A stretch of DNA of 64,000 bases from Scheffersomyces stipitis CBS 6054 (lineage: Eukaryota; Ascomycota; Pichiomycetes; Serinales; Debaryomycetaceae): contig NC_009042.1 of NCBI RefSeq assembly GCF_000209165.1, positions 2,108,001-2,172,000 of the forward strand, read 5' to 3'. The notes below the pieces were generated by a model that was not told where the DNA came from, did not search any database, and worked only from the letters and a program-made list of their open reading frames with translations. Positions 32,001-40,690 of this stretch are shown piece after piece (the first letter of the stretch is position 1; each line of letters begins with the position of its first letter). A program made the translations under genes and the position numbers.

Positions 32001-32851
32001 TCTACATATTTTCCATTGAATACTCTGACAACAGACGCACAGCTTAAACACCAATCTAATATTTTGGCGGCCAGAGCGTTCAATCTGTTTTCCTGATCTG
32101 CAGCCTTGTAAGTCAATCTGCCAAACAACCACGAGAATATGGCCATAATTGGAGATGTTGCCATGATAACTAGTGTCAATGACCAGGAATGATAGAGTGA
32201 AGTTATCAGCAAGGCAATAATACTAGCAATGGATTGAACCAATAAACCAATAACTTCCGAAGAACCAGATCTCAATTCTTCAACACAACGATTAACCTGT
32301 GAGATCTGACCAGATGTACCATCGACAGAGTCAAACCATTCCATTTTTCTGGAGAGCATTAGTTTGTAGAGTTTTGTTCTTGCTCGCAATTGTTGTCTTT
32401 CTCCAAATTGCATCCAACAAGAAACACCCAAGAATGTGAATAGCATCTTACAACCGCCTATAGCCATGATGAGCAAACAGAGTAGACGAACATCAGAAAT
32501 GAAGATTTGATAATCCGAATAGTGACCAGAATAGAAATTGCTAAGCCTGGCAAAGATTTTACCATATACCAATGTTTGCAAAGGGGTAGCAGCTGCAGCA
32601 ATGCATACATTTATGGTTGCGAATATGAAGTAGGGGATATCTGATTTCTGGAAGAACATCAATACGCTTTTCCTTGCCTGAGCTTCCAATATTTGGGGTT
32701 TAGCATCAGTAACTTCTAGAGATTCCTTTGTTTTAACCAGTATGATTCCCTTGTTGTCTGACAATTCGTAGCTGTTAGGCTCAGAGAATTCCGAGTAGCC
32801 AGTCTCAGGGCTATTTACATAGACGTTGATATCAGAAGTTTTATCCTTCAT
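29078..32851 (-). CDS. STE6: ABC transporter of the STE6 (a-factor exporter) type
   Basis: A 1257-residue full-size ABCB transporter with two repeats of six membrane segments plus a nucleotide-binding domain. NBD1 has Walker A GKSGSGKST near residue 437, signature LSGGQKQRVAIARA near 545, Walker B ILILDE and H-loop His in VIVHE. NBD2 has GKSGGGKST near 1067, LSGGQSQRLSIARA near 1177, VLILDE and LITHD. All catalytic motifs are intact. Length and layout match Ste6 and Candida Hst6, which export the farnesylated mating pheromone a-factor across the plasma membrane. A multidrug-type ABCB is the main alternative. It converges with UBA1, with 95 bp between stops. Confidence 0.85.
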   Translation of the reverse strand: MKDKTSDINVYVNSPETGYSEFSEPNSYELSDNKGIILVKTKESLEVTDAKPQILEAQARKSVLMFFQKSDIPYFIFATINVCIAAAATPLQTLVYGKIFARLSNFYSGHYSDYQIFISDVRLLCLLIMAIGGCKMLFTFLGVSCWMQFGERQQLRARTKLYKLMLSRKMEWFDSVDGTSGQISQVNRCVEELRSGSSEVIGLLVQSIASIIALLITSLYHSWSLTLVIMATSPIMAIFSWLFGRLTYKAADQENRLNALAAKILDWCLSCASVVRVFNGKYVEQAKFNRLIDMSAGVYFKLAAAMAGNSGILRTLSIMMFVQGFWFGNYMISIGDLDINQVFTCFTSCLMLGAAISDLANLLSSLNTARAAASMISKFMLSQGEVLDEESHYLQPAICKGRIEFKDVCFHYPGREGQVLNNLSATIEAQKLTFIIGKSGSGKSTISQLLLKMYSNNEGTISIDGHDISTLSRNWITDSITVIEQSVTIYNQTLRNNLAVSVVNKYGSLNSVPLSLILDALSFARLNEVVEGLEDGIDTTISSSTLSGGQKQRVAIARAKLRDTPILILDESLCALDNRLRIPLFNEIREWRKGKTTIVIVHELDYLNDNDNVIVLENGSVKYHGLFEEVRDQEIILRFNDEISFESKTSLVIDPIPRKSVEYNYLTNPVILKDLEKNVGSKIADDNSDEVYCVLAILKYCFHTIETKPWIAVGLLFSVFSGIAGPVFSFSFSRLLSSMVEASVGINITHKLKLWSLIVVGISVASGGSHFVSSFILSFCSEKWILKLRKLCFQKINEQDMSFIDLENTKASEITALLMNDSRDLRNLVSEFLSLALNLVVMVLVGVTWSIISGWKLALVGISFVPLVLSVTRVYGILLELSENCYKSTVAKLENHNYETLTAIRSITILRLQNYFKEEFDCNIQRIRKRGTIRALQTGLGLGLTEGCNAIATGTILYYGMVLAGKNEYTQQQLLQVITILTLTMTNAAGLMNQLPEIARGQRAGTRIIKLLNMTPSEAENDGDITINRNFTNPLLQFDNLQFGYSGQENVLKNVSFNIDKDDICAIVGKSGGGKSTIASLLMRLYNAGDRSIFLSNYDIMRLDIDHLRDTITIVPQNPSFFEGTIFDNLTYGINPKKRVNMDKIYKVLKYVNMYSYVLSLPEGVHTIIGEGSHSLLSGGQSQRLSIARALIRDPQVLILDECTSNLDKENTDFIINLINTTLRGKMTIILITHDVEVMKVANRIIKVKNGYIVEQR

Positions 32852-33141
32852 AATTAATAAATGCGTGATTTATGATAATCCAGAAAACTCTAAGCACAAA
32901 AATTCCAAACACTTTCGTCACATTTATAATCTTCACGAAACTCTTGCAACCCCTGAAATCAGTGCAGAAAATGGGTGCAAAAAATATTGGTCGCAAATAT
33001 TTTGACGTTTTACCTGCGGTCCCAGGAGTTGCCTATTTGAGCGGCAACAATACAAAAGTAATTGTACATTATAATTATTAACAGGGTCATTATGGACACA
33101 TGGATCGTGTCTCTCTACTTATACATATATTACCTCCATAT

Positions 33142-34503
33142 CTACTTCTGCCTCCTTTGGAGAAGTGGAGACGAGTTGAAGGTACTATTATTATTGGTAT
33201 TGCTGGTATCGTTCGCCGTGAGATACAGCGAAGCACTCGACCTTACAACCATTTGCGAATGTGGAGATTGCAATCTCGAAAAGTCTCTTGGAGGTTCCAG
33301 CTGCTCTTGTAGGATATCTTGCATCTGGTATTTCGACAAAAGAGTAGCTTGTTGCTTGAGACGATTTTCTAACTCCTCCAACTTTTTTGCGTCTTTTGAT
33401 CTCATGTGCAGCGATGAATTGCGATAGCTCCCAAACGCCAAGTTGGTGACAAGTAAACTGCCAAAGATAAGACAGACCAAGAATACTAGCGACTTCCAGC
33501 TGATGGGTCGGATAAAGCCGTTTACGATATCAGCAAAAGTCTCGGCCGTTATTTTAGACTTGCCTATGAGTTGCGGATCGCTATTCATGCACTTCTCCCA
33601 TTCTGTACATTTTGCTTCAAGTAGTGGAGCTCTTCTATTGCAATTATTTCTTTGGTAGGCACGCTCGCATTTGGCTATTTCCGCAAATGCGTTCAGAATA
33701 TACACCTCGAGTTTGTGGTTGATATCGGCGCGGATGGTTTTGATGAATATGAACACAAAGTAGAGTACAATAGAGATGAGAAGCAAGTTGAAAAACAACT
33801 GGAGATACAATGAAAGCACATATGGGATGGCCGGGTCGGTAACCAACTGCGCGGCGAACGACTGTTTACGATTTTCAGATGATTCCCCAAACTCGTTATT
33901 GTTTTTTCTCACTTTTTCTTCGTTCAAATTCAAATGTAAATTCAGTTCCAGTTCGTTAGTCAAGTCTAAGCCGCTGCTACCTCGGTTTTTATCTTTGTTG
34001 ATTCTAGATCTGGTTCTACTATTGTAACTTGTGTTCAGCTCCAATTCGCTGTTGGATACATCATCCAAGTACTCCTTTCGGTACGATAGAATTTCCTTTG
34101 TAGGCGAAAATATCACACGAGCACATTTCACAGGATTCAAGTCACCGTTTCGACTGGCATAGTTAAGCTCTGGGTGTTTTCTGAGTAACGATTCCGTTAT
34201 GGAGAAATCCTGTGTTTCGTTTTTTACATTGTTACTAGATTTATCCTTACGATTGGAGTTCGATCCATTCTTCAATATCGACTGCAAGCCGTTTTTCTTT
34301 GGCGACAAGGAACGGTTTGGCGTTGACACGTTATTGCTGGCAAAGTTTTTGGCCAGAAGCATGTCTGTAATGTCCACTGGCGAGAGATTATCGTTGTCGT
34401 TGTTGTATTTGGAGATGGGTGTGGAAACCAGTCTGATTCCATCTTTGGAGATGGGAGAATTCCGTTCGAGCACCGAGAACCCGTACGAGGAGGAGTCGAC
34501 CAT
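33142..34503 (-). CDS. BRL1: Brl1/Brr6 family nuclear envelope protein
   Basis: A 453-residue integral protein of the nuclear envelope and ER that helps nuclear pore complex assembly and membrane fluidity control. Residues 1-220 are Ser/Asn-rich and soluble. The conserved core follows: a membrane segment (LFFNLLLISIVLYFVFIFI), a lumenal loop with the four signature cysteines (CERAYQRNNC and KCTEWEKC), and a second membrane segment (SLVFLVCLIFGSLLVTNL). A predicted helix and Ser-rich tail end the protein. The first ATG is at 34503; the preceding in-frame GTG is not a likely start. Length favours BRL1 (about 470 residues in Saccharomyces) over the shorter BRR6. It shares a 269-bp divergent promoter with the glycosylase gene. 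Confidence 0.88.
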   Translation of the reverse strand: MVDSSSYGFSVLERNSPISKDGIRLVSTPISKYNNDNDNLSPVDITDMLLAKNFASNNVSTPNRSLSPKKNGLQSILKNGSNSNRKDKSSNNVKNETQDFSITESLLRKHPELNYASRNGDLNPVKCARVIFSPTKEILSYRKEYLDDVSNSELELNTSYNSRTRSRINKDKNRGSSGLDLTNELELNLHLNLNEEKVRKNNNEFGESSENRKQSFAAQLVTDPAIPYVLSLYLQLFFNLLLISIVLYFVFIFIKTIRADINHKLEVYILNAFAEIAKCERAYQRNNCNRRAPLLEAKCTEWEKCMNSDPQLIGKSKITAETFADIVNGFIRPISWKSLVFLVCLIFGSLLVTNLAFGSYRNSSLHMRSKDAKKLEELENRLKQQATLLSKYQMQDILQEQLEPPRDFSRLQSPHSQMVVRSSASLYLTANDTSNTNNNSTFNSSPLLQRRQK

Positions 34504-34772
34504 CACAAGGTAAAAAGGTTTGGAATTCTGAACAAAAACTGGAGCTTCTAGAAAAACAATTACAGGAATTTGTTTAAATATGAATTCATAAATTTAGTAG
34601 ATATTTTTATTATTTAGACAGGCTTTGTTTGTTTTTCGCGCTTGGATCAACTCCAGTAAAATACATTAACCAATATTCTGATATTTACGCGCAAATACAA
34701 ACTCGCGTATATACAGACACACTATACCGATTTCCCCAGAATTTTTCAGTTCTCTTTCCCATACCAGTTGCC

Positions 34773-35669
34773 ATGTCTGACAAGTTGAAGCTGCTTCAAG
34801 CTTTCAGATTCAAAGATAAGGATGCCGAGAAAGTAGTCGCGAATTCAGAGAAAATACAGGTTGACAAATTGGTTACCAGACCAGTTCCTCATAAAGTCAC
34901 TAAACCTACTACGAAGAAAAGAGTCAAACCAACTCTGAATACATACCCTGAACAGTACAAAGATGTCCGTCCCTCTCTAGTAGAGAATTTGACTCTTCTA
35001 TTTATAGGATTTAATCCCGGAATGGAATCCTCACTTCAACAACATCATTATGCCCATTTCTCGAACTTGTTCTGGAAACTCTTCAACCAGTCGGGACTAC
35101 TATTGCAATGCTTGGGAGTACTAGACCCACAGTACTTACTGCATAACTACGATAATGATGAATTACTACAGGTCCTCGTTAAAGATGGGACGACGTACGC
35201 CAAACCAGAACACGACTACGAGCTTATAAAGTACAAGATCGGGTTTACAGATTTGATATTGAGATGTACACGAACGGCACAGGAACTTCCAATGGCCGAG
35301 AAGCTTGCCAACGTCCCCAGATTGATAGACGAGTTCAATATGTCTAGCAGCAAACACATTGTGTTTATTGGCAAAGGAATATGGGAGGTTATAGTGAAAT
35401 ATGTGGAAGTAGAACTAGGAATCAAGAAGGTAAAGCTTTCGAAAGAGACTTTTATGTGGGGACTCCAAGACTCTCAGAGTGTATCAGCTCTGAGAAGTGA
35501 TAAAGACTCCAGGTTATATGCTCTAGTGCTAAAGAAGTTCCAGCTGAAGATATCCGCTGATTCTAAGGTCTTTGTTTTTCCAAACACGTCTGGGTTGGTA
35601 GGTTCGTTGAAGTACGAGGAGAAATTGAAGTTGTGGCAGGATTTGGCAGATGTCATCTCAAAAACTTGA
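34773..35669 (+). CDS. Thymine/uracil mismatch DNA glycosylase (TDG/MUG family)
   Basis: A 298-residue protein from the ATG at 34773 (MSDKLKLLQAF). The frame is open further upstream without an ATG. The family removes uracil or thymine opposite guanine, starting base-excision repair in the nucleus. The glycosylase fold is recognised by LLFIGFNPGMESS, where the Asn of the GxNPG motif is the catalytic-type residue, then HFSNLFWKLFNQSG, IGFTDLILRCTR, HIVFIGKGIWEV and the late VFPNTSGLVGS, matching the SGL/SAR loop that pushes the base out. The basic N-terminus (TKPTTKKRVKPT) is typical. S. cerevisiae lacks a TDG, so its presence fits other yeast lineages. It converges with the next gene, 51 bp apart. 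Confidence 0.85.
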   Translation: MSDKLKLLQAFRFKDKDAEKVVANSEKIQVDKLVTRPVPHKVTKPTTKKRVKPTLNTYPEQYKDVRPSLVENLTLLFIGFNPGMESSLQQHHYAHFSNLFWKLFNQSGLLLQCLGVLDPQYLLHNYDNDELLQVLVKDGTTYAKPEHDYELIKYKIGFTDLILRCTRTAQELPMAEKLANVPRLIDEFNMSSSKHIVFIGKGIWEVIVKYVEVELGIKKVKLSKETFMWGLQDSQSVSALRSDKDSRLYALVLKKFQLKISADSKVFVFPNTSGLVGSLKYEEKLKLWQDLADVISKT

Positions 35670-35720
35670 TATATACAGATAATTATTACAATAGAATTAT
35701 GGTAGAGTGGTGCAACAGGG

Positions 35721-36263
35721 CTATCGCCATATCTTGTAGAACACCTTATCTAAGTCCTTAGCGTACTTGGCCTTAGTTTCGTCATTTACATTATCACCCA
35801 ACTGGCCAAAGTTCTCCACAAACAACTTATCTATAATGTATCTGATTTGATTGCATTGTGGTATACTCACACAATCGTCATAATAGAGCTTTTTCAACGC
35901 AGCCTTCTGGATTTCCATACACTGCGATGTTCTCTTGATTTCCTGAGTACATGGGGTCTCAAGTCCAGCAAACTTCCAGCTTTTGAAACACTCCAACACC
36001 TCCTGCTGGATCTCAGCACAGTTGATAGAGCAGACCTTCTTCGCATTTTCAACGTGCTTGTATCTTTCAAACTCATCTGAGTAAGTCTTGTCCTTTTCGG
36101 CCCTGAGAAGCACTTCGTTAACACGCTTTTGCTCTGGAGAAACCTCGAAAATGGATCTGTGGTTTGGTTCTGGGTTAGTCTCAGTGAAAAATTGCTTTAA
36201 ATCTTCAGGCAACTCTTTGGCGATCTCTGCCGAGTCGCTTTTTTCAGAAGTAAACGGCCACAT
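35721..36263 (-). CDS. EMI1: EMI1-like twin-Cx9C protein (DUF3128 type)
   Basis: A 180-residue protein with two CX9C motifs: C-AEIQQEVLE-C and C-TQEIKRTSQ-C, plus an additional CVSIPQC. Twin-Cx9C proteins are usually oxidised by Mia40 and retained in the mitochondrial intermembrane space. The start MWPFTSEK, the ~180-residue length and the Cys spacing suggest the Emi1 family. Yeast EMI1 was found in a screen for early meiotic induction and affects mitochondrial form; its molecular role is unknown. The orthology call is from memory of the family and is moderate. TCACGTGA at 36395-36402 lies 132 bp upstream and could be a Cbf1 or similar E-box site. Confidence 0.6.
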   Translation of the reverse strand: MWPFTSEKSDSAEIAKELPEDLKQFFTETNPEPNHRSIFEVSPEQKRVNEVLLRAEKDKTYSDEFERYKHVENAKKVCSINCAEIQQEVLECFKSWKFAGLETPCTQEIKRTSQCMEIQKAALKKLYYDDCVSIPQCNQIRYIIDKLFVENFGQLGDNVNDETKAKYAKDLDKVFYKIWR

Positions 36264-36394
36264 ATTAGAGCAGAATGGACTCTACAGTGAGATCAACGAC
36301 ACTGTTGGCGATAATGCTAACTAGAAAATGTTCAATATATTACTGCTGTGAAGTTAATTTCTATATACAATTTTTCATTAATGTTGGATGTGGG

Positions 36395-36402
36395 TCACGT
36401 GA
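36395..36402. promoter_or_regulatory. Palindromic E-box TCACGTGA upstream of EMI1-like gene
   Basis: A perfect 8-bp palindrome between the EMI1-like ATG (36263) and the TFB6-like stop (36425). It is the preferred site of Cbf1-type bHLH factors in yeasts. Confidence 0.5.
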
Positions 36403-36424
36403 AAATATCGAAATCCAGTTCCAA

Positions 36425-37423
36425 CTAGAAACTTCGATCAAGAATACCTTCGAAGAGTCTGGACACCTCGAGCTCAAGGAGGTTTAGTAGCTTCTGGGCG
36501 TCGCTCTGGATGTGTCTATTTGGCGGTTTCTCAAGAAGACGGTTGAGTTTTATCCTTATTGGTTCCAATTTCGACACTATGAGTACTCTCAAGCGTGATA
36601 CTATAGGAATTATACGAATAAGTTGGGTGCTATTAGCCTTCTGGGGCTTTCCTGAAGATGCAACGTAGCCGTCGATTACAACAGATAACTGAAGATCGAT
36701 TTTTTGAAAGAATGTAAAGAAGTACAAAAGTTTGACATTGTCAATTTTGACATTTCGTTCATCGATATGATCATCAAAGATGGATTCGTAATGGGATAGA
36801 TAGTCTTCTAGATCTCCTAGGAGTTTGATATAGTATTCGACCTGACCGAATAGTTCATTCTTCTTGTGTATTGAAGTCCAGAGAAGATTGACGATCGCCT
36901 CCAATTCAGCCAAGAGATTACTGAATGAATAAAATTCTATTACTTCAGTCTGGTTACGAATAAATTTACGCTGGATCTGAAGCAAATTCTCATCAATGTA
37001 ATTGACTAACTTGCTCTGCTGTTGATTGGATATAGCAGCTATTACCGGAGCAGCATCAAAGTCCAGCCTGAGGATTGCGTAGCCTTCGTCAAACGGAAAT
37101 GTAAACTGCTTCAATTCCAAATCTACATCTTGAAAGCTGGTTTCCGAGTCCATTTCTTGCATGGAAACGGTGGCTCGACTTGGCCAGCGATTACCAGTAG
37201 ATGTATTAGATATACTGGTTGGAGCAGCAGTGGCCGAGTCTTGCCCAATTGCGGCAGCTGAGGCTACAGTGGGAAGGCTGGTAGTGCTGTCTGGGTAGTC
37301 CGAATCGTACAAATCTGGGTTGAGGTCGATATCGGCCAATGTAGTTTGCGGAAGTTCACCAGTAGGCAAACTGGCTACCTCTTCGTTGGCGGCCGGGTGC
37401 ACAGGAGTTGGGGGAGTATCCAT
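36425..37423 (-). CDS. TFB6: TFB6-like TFIIH-associated protein
   Basis: A 332-residue protein with a Pro/Thr/Ser-rich acidic N-terminus (residues 1-105) and a helical C-terminal domain beginning LKQFTFPFDEGYAILRLDFD. Helices with NLLAELEAIVNLLWTSIHKK and QVEYYIKLLGDLEDYLSHYE follow. Length and the helical domain resemble yeast Tfb6 (YOR352W, 343 residues), which binds Ssl2 and promotes its release from TFIIH. The assignment is from family resemblance only and could be wrong; another coiled-coil nuclear protein is the alternative. It shares a 1.15-kb divergent promoter with GID4. Confidence 0.5.
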   Translation of the reverse strand: MDTPPTPVHPAANEEVASLPTGELPQTTLADIDLNPDLYDSDYPDSTTSLPTVASAAAIGQDSATAAPTSISNTSTGNRWPSRATVSMQEMDSETSFQDVDLELKQFTFPFDEGYAILRLDFDAAPVIAAISNQQQSKLVNYIDENLLQIQRKFIRNQTEVIEFYSFSNLLAELEAIVNLLWTSIHKKNELFGQVEYYIKLLGDLEDYLSHYESIFDDHIDERNVKIDNVKLLYFFTFFQKIDLQLSVVIDGYVASSGKPQKANSTQLIRIIPIVSRLRVLIVSKLEPIRIKLNRLLEKPPNRHIQSDAQKLLNLLELEVSRLFEGILDRSF

Positions 37424-38571
37424 TGAGGTTTAGTAGAGTGGTGGAAGGAAGATTGAATGGTTGGATTGAGTCTGAAAAATTATAGGGCGGTGCGGCTAGA
37501 GATTTTCTGGGGTGACGGAGAGTGCGTGATTGAGAATACCGAGACTAGCGAGAACGGTACCAAAGGTGCTTGAAAAATAGTGTGATAAATGATAAGAGGA
37601 AGCGGCTGGCCACTCGTATACTTATATTTGGAAGATAACTGGAGATCCAGAGACAGTTTCTGGCACAGTGATCATTTCCAAAAACCCCGACAGTCAGAAT
37701 AGGACCATTTCGTAGAATTGCCAACAGCCAAATGGAAGGTCATCAGTGAGGGAGTCTGTCAGTAATCAGGCAGACACTTTCAGTAGATTCTGCCACCAGG
37801 AGTCAATCGAGCTGTTTCTGCTTAGAACTTCAGCTTTAAGAGTACGCTTACATATTCTTCCTTCTGACCTCGAGGTCACTTCTGCGCTGAAACAAAATTC
37901 GCTCTTATAGTACATCCCTGCCTTTCGCTGAAAGACTGTTGCGGCCCCAAACCCCAGCTGCTGTTCCGGTGTCTCTCGCTAATATTCTCGCTATTTAGTA
38001 TCTCCCATCTCGGCCCGTTAGCCAATCCCAGTCGCACCCCGGCCGACTCTCGCTATTTGGCGCGTGACTTGCTGATAAAGAGTCGCGCTGCCACAATACT
38101 GACATCATCGCCTTAGCCATTTAGTCTTATCGGGCTCTGGTTGGCATCTCAGATTTCATTTGTTCTTTTCTCTTTTATTTCGGTAGATTTTGATTTTGAT
38201 TTTGATCTGGACTTTGGTCTTTTTGCTTGCATTCGTTTAGCCTTTATTTCTTGTATCATTTTCACCTTCATCTTCGTGCTGTCGCATCTTCAGATCTCCG
38301 GCTTATCAGCGCTTATCCAAACCCCTCACAGGATCACAGCACAATCTCATATATTTTTGAGAATCACCACAACATAAAGACTCATACTCCACACCAAGAA
38401 CAAACCCCTATTCGTCCGGCTGTCGAATAAACCACCAAATCATACCTATAGTATAATCCTAGTATTTAATCTAGAGCCTATTTTACTGCAGTATTATAGA
38501 ACTCTCAAAGCTATAGAATTATCATCATATCATATCCATTAGTTACAATACTCTCCTGACAATTATAAAAA
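37424..38571. promoter_or_regulatory. Divergent TFB6-like/GID4 promoter with TCTCGCTA elements
   Basis: TCTCGCTA at 37974-37981, TCTCGCTATT at 37986-37995 and again at 38048-38057 lie on the plus strand; the complement TAGCGAGA is at 37546-37553. The GID4 side has a long leader (~500 bp) with a TTTTGA triplication at about 38186-38206. No gene is seen; two ~70-codon frames at 38141-38430 lie in the leader and are not supported. Confidence 0.5.
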
Positions 38572-39708
38572 ATGCCAGTGACAGAGTCTCAGGGCGTTCC
38601 TGACCTCAAGCGCTCCGTTAACGAAGACATACCCAAGTTGGAAGGGAGGAACATACATAACGTCTTCAAAGAAAACGTTATACTGAAGAATGACCCCATG
38701 GACGTTTCTGACGATGGAATGGATATCTCCTCCGTTTCATCATGCGAAAAGAATATAGCATCAAATGTTTTCGACGACGAAATCATCACCAACGACGATG
38801 AAACCAATAATACGAATAATGCCAATAATACCAATATTATTAGCAACAATGGCAACACTGCCAATAATACCAAAACTGTCCATCAAAGAGAAAGTAAGAT
38901 CTCACTTAATAAGTCAACCAGACTCGAGCCGTCTTCATCTCACTCGTTTCGGTCCAAGTACTCGTTGGACTACTTCGATGCATACAACTACCAGGTAAGA
39001 AACCACAATAAGGTACCTCGGTTCATGAACTCTTACCTTCGATCCAACGCGGTCTATGTAGGCGAACAACAGTCGGGAAAGTCACGTTTCCACATCAAGG
39101 TAGAGTTGAAAAGCATCGATCTCATGAACCTGGTAGTCACGGGATTTCTCCAGATTTCGGGACTCACTGAAGACCATTCTGAAATCATTACGTGTTTCAA
39201 AGGTGAAATCATCAATAACCCCATGAATACGTATTTGTGGCAGGATCGAGAGAAGAAGTCTCCCAACGACTACAAGGTGAGAAATTTTTCGTTCATCACA
39301 GAGAACAAGCAGTGGGGCTCTTTTATCAAGAACGACTTCGAACACTGGAAAAAACTCACAGGATCATCTACTCTAAGTGACGAACAGTTCCAGCAGCGCT
39401 TGGAACGTATTCTGCGGGGCGAAGAAGACCAACAGTACTTGTATATGCGGTGGAAGGAAGAGTTCTTGTTGCCAGATTCTCGAATCAAGCAGATACTGGG
39501 AGCTTCCTTCGAAGGTTTCTATTACATTGTCATGAATATCGGCTCGGAAGACCATGTCAACTACTCGGCTCCATATGTGCATTCCACCACTATAAGTCCC
39601 GGCTCTATCAGTGGCTTGTACTACCACAAATCGTCAGAAAAGTTTCAGTCGTTGAGTCTTCGGTATGTTGAGGATCGGGGTGTATCCAATACTTTTCAGT
39701 TCTACTAA
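38572..39708 (+). CDS. GID4: GID4/Vid24, substrate receptor of the GID ubiquitin ligase
   Basis: A 378-residue protein. Gid4 binds N-terminal prolines of gluconeogenic enzymes such as fructose-1,6-bisphosphatase and delivers them to the GID E3 when glucose returns. Residues 1-150 are disordered and Asn/Ser-rich (runs of Asn and Thr near residue 80). The Vid24 beta-barrel covers residues ~160-378: YVGEQQSGKSRFHIKVELKS, LQISGLTEDHSEIITCFKGE, YMRWKEEFLLPDSRI, GASFEGFYYIV, SGLYYHKSSEKFQSLSLRYV, ending with the TFQFY tail that closes the pocket in this family. Related Gid10/Gid11-type receptors are possible, but the domain match is best for Gid4. The ATG at 38572 has a good A-rich context. Confidence 0.9.
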   Translation: MPVTESQGVPDLKRSVNEDIPKLEGRNIHNVFKENVILKNDPMDVSDDGMDISSVSSCEKNIASNVFDDEIITNDDETNNTNNANNTNIISNNGNTANNTKTVHQRESKISLNKSTRLEPSSSHSFRSKYSLDYFDAYNYQVRNHNKVPRFMNSYLRSNAVYVGEQQSGKSRFHIKVELKSIDLMNLVVTGFLQISGLTEDHSEIITCFKGEIINNPMNTYLWQDREKKSPNDYKVRNFSFITENKQWGSFIKNDFEHWKKLTGSSTLSDEQFQQRLERILRGEEDQQYLYMRWKEEFLLPDSRIKQILGASFEGFYYIVMNIGSEDHVNYSAPYVHSTTISPGSISGLYYHKSSEKFQSLSLRYVEDRGVSNTFQFY

Positions 39709-40042
39709 TCTCTCTGAGAAGATTTCTTCTGGATATATTAGTTAATGGTTATATACTGTTGTGCTATACTAATTGTATGATAGTTGTTCATAATGGATAC
39801 CAGTTATAAGATAACAATATTCACACTAGTGTGTAAGTTAGGATGCCACTTATACTTTTCCAGATTAACTAGTAGCACCATACGATACTGCTTAGACAAG
39901 ATGAGTTACATGATACTAGTCTTATACCGTACTATACTATTTATATTGCTTAATTATTGATCGAAAGCTCTACATTATATATGATCTCTATGTGCATTGG
40001 GTTATGCTTTTATATACATCTATATACTGAGATAGCATGGTT
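39709..40042. other. Convergent 3' flanks of GID4 and OPI3
   Basis: AT-rich spacer between two stops with many TATA-like tracts, which in yeast 3' regions often serve polyadenylation. Nothing else is seen. Confidence 0.5.
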
Positions 40043-40690
40043 TTAGTTGTTCTTCTTTTGTTCATCTCTAGCAGCGTAGATCTTGGCAGTGAATGGCTCT
40101 TCAAACAAAAGAGCGATTTTGTACATGACGAAAACGAAGCCAGCGACAGCAATACCAGCTGGCTTACCGTACCACAAGGCAGTACCTAAGAAACAGAGAG
40201 TGGACCCGTTATACATGGGATTGTCGTTCACGTTGAAAGGGAAACCAGTTACTCTTTCATTCATCAAGATACCAAAGTAGTCTCCCAAGTAAGTTCCTGT
40301 GACCCCCAAGGCATACATGGAAGTAAGAACAAAGATGTTACCAAGACCAAATGTAGCTACAGCAGCAGCCTTGACCAAAACTGAATCGACCAATGGCTGG
40401 AAAGTAGGTTGCTGCAAAAGGGCATCATGGTAGACGTGGTCTCTGTAGATTCCCAACGAGAAAATGGTGATAGCCAAAAGGTAGCAACCAGTTTTGGCTG
40501 AGCCTGCGATTTTGGTGAGGAAGTGAGTGTTGTATTCAAAACGGGCAACAATGTTCCAGAAAATCGGGTTAAACGCGATTGTGGCCACGGCAAACTTGAG
40601 CTGGCAATTCAAGTCGACGTAGCTGCCAAAATTGGTGGCAAGATGGGTAAGATCAGCTGGCAAAGTGGACAACTCCTTGACTATGGACAT
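40043..40690 (-). CDS. OPI3: Phospholipid methyltransferase (PEMT type)
   Basis: A 215-residue membrane enzyme of the ER. Opi3 carries out the last two methylations from phosphatidylmonomethylethanolamine to phosphatidylcholine with S-adenosylmethionine. The sequence is largely hydrophobic with four to five membrane spans. SAM-binding motifs are visible: ALGVTGTYLGDYFGIL (GxG-type) and the late Glu-Glu motif in LLFEEPFTAKIY. GFPFNVNDNPMYNGSTL is highly typical of the family. Length matches yeast OPI3 (206 residues). The start MSIVKELSTLPADL is the only sensible ATG. Three E-box-type sites upstream suggest phospholipid-type regulation. Confidence 0.95.
   Translation of the reverse strand: MSIVKELSTLPADLTHLATNFGSYVDLNCQLKFAVATIAFNPIFWNIVARFEYNTHFLTKIAGSAKTGCYLLAITIFSLGIYRDHVYHDALLQQPTFQPLVDSVLVKAAAVATFGLGNIFVLTSMYALGVTGTYLGDYFGILMNERVTGFPFNVNDNPMYNGSTLCFLGTALWYGKPAGIAVAGFVFVMYKIALLFEEPFTAKIYAARDEQKKNN

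Noticed and set aside
34629..34772. N-terminal extension of the DNA glycosylase from a TTG at 34629
   Set aside because: No ATG in the extension; ATG 34773 gives a normal basic N-terminus.
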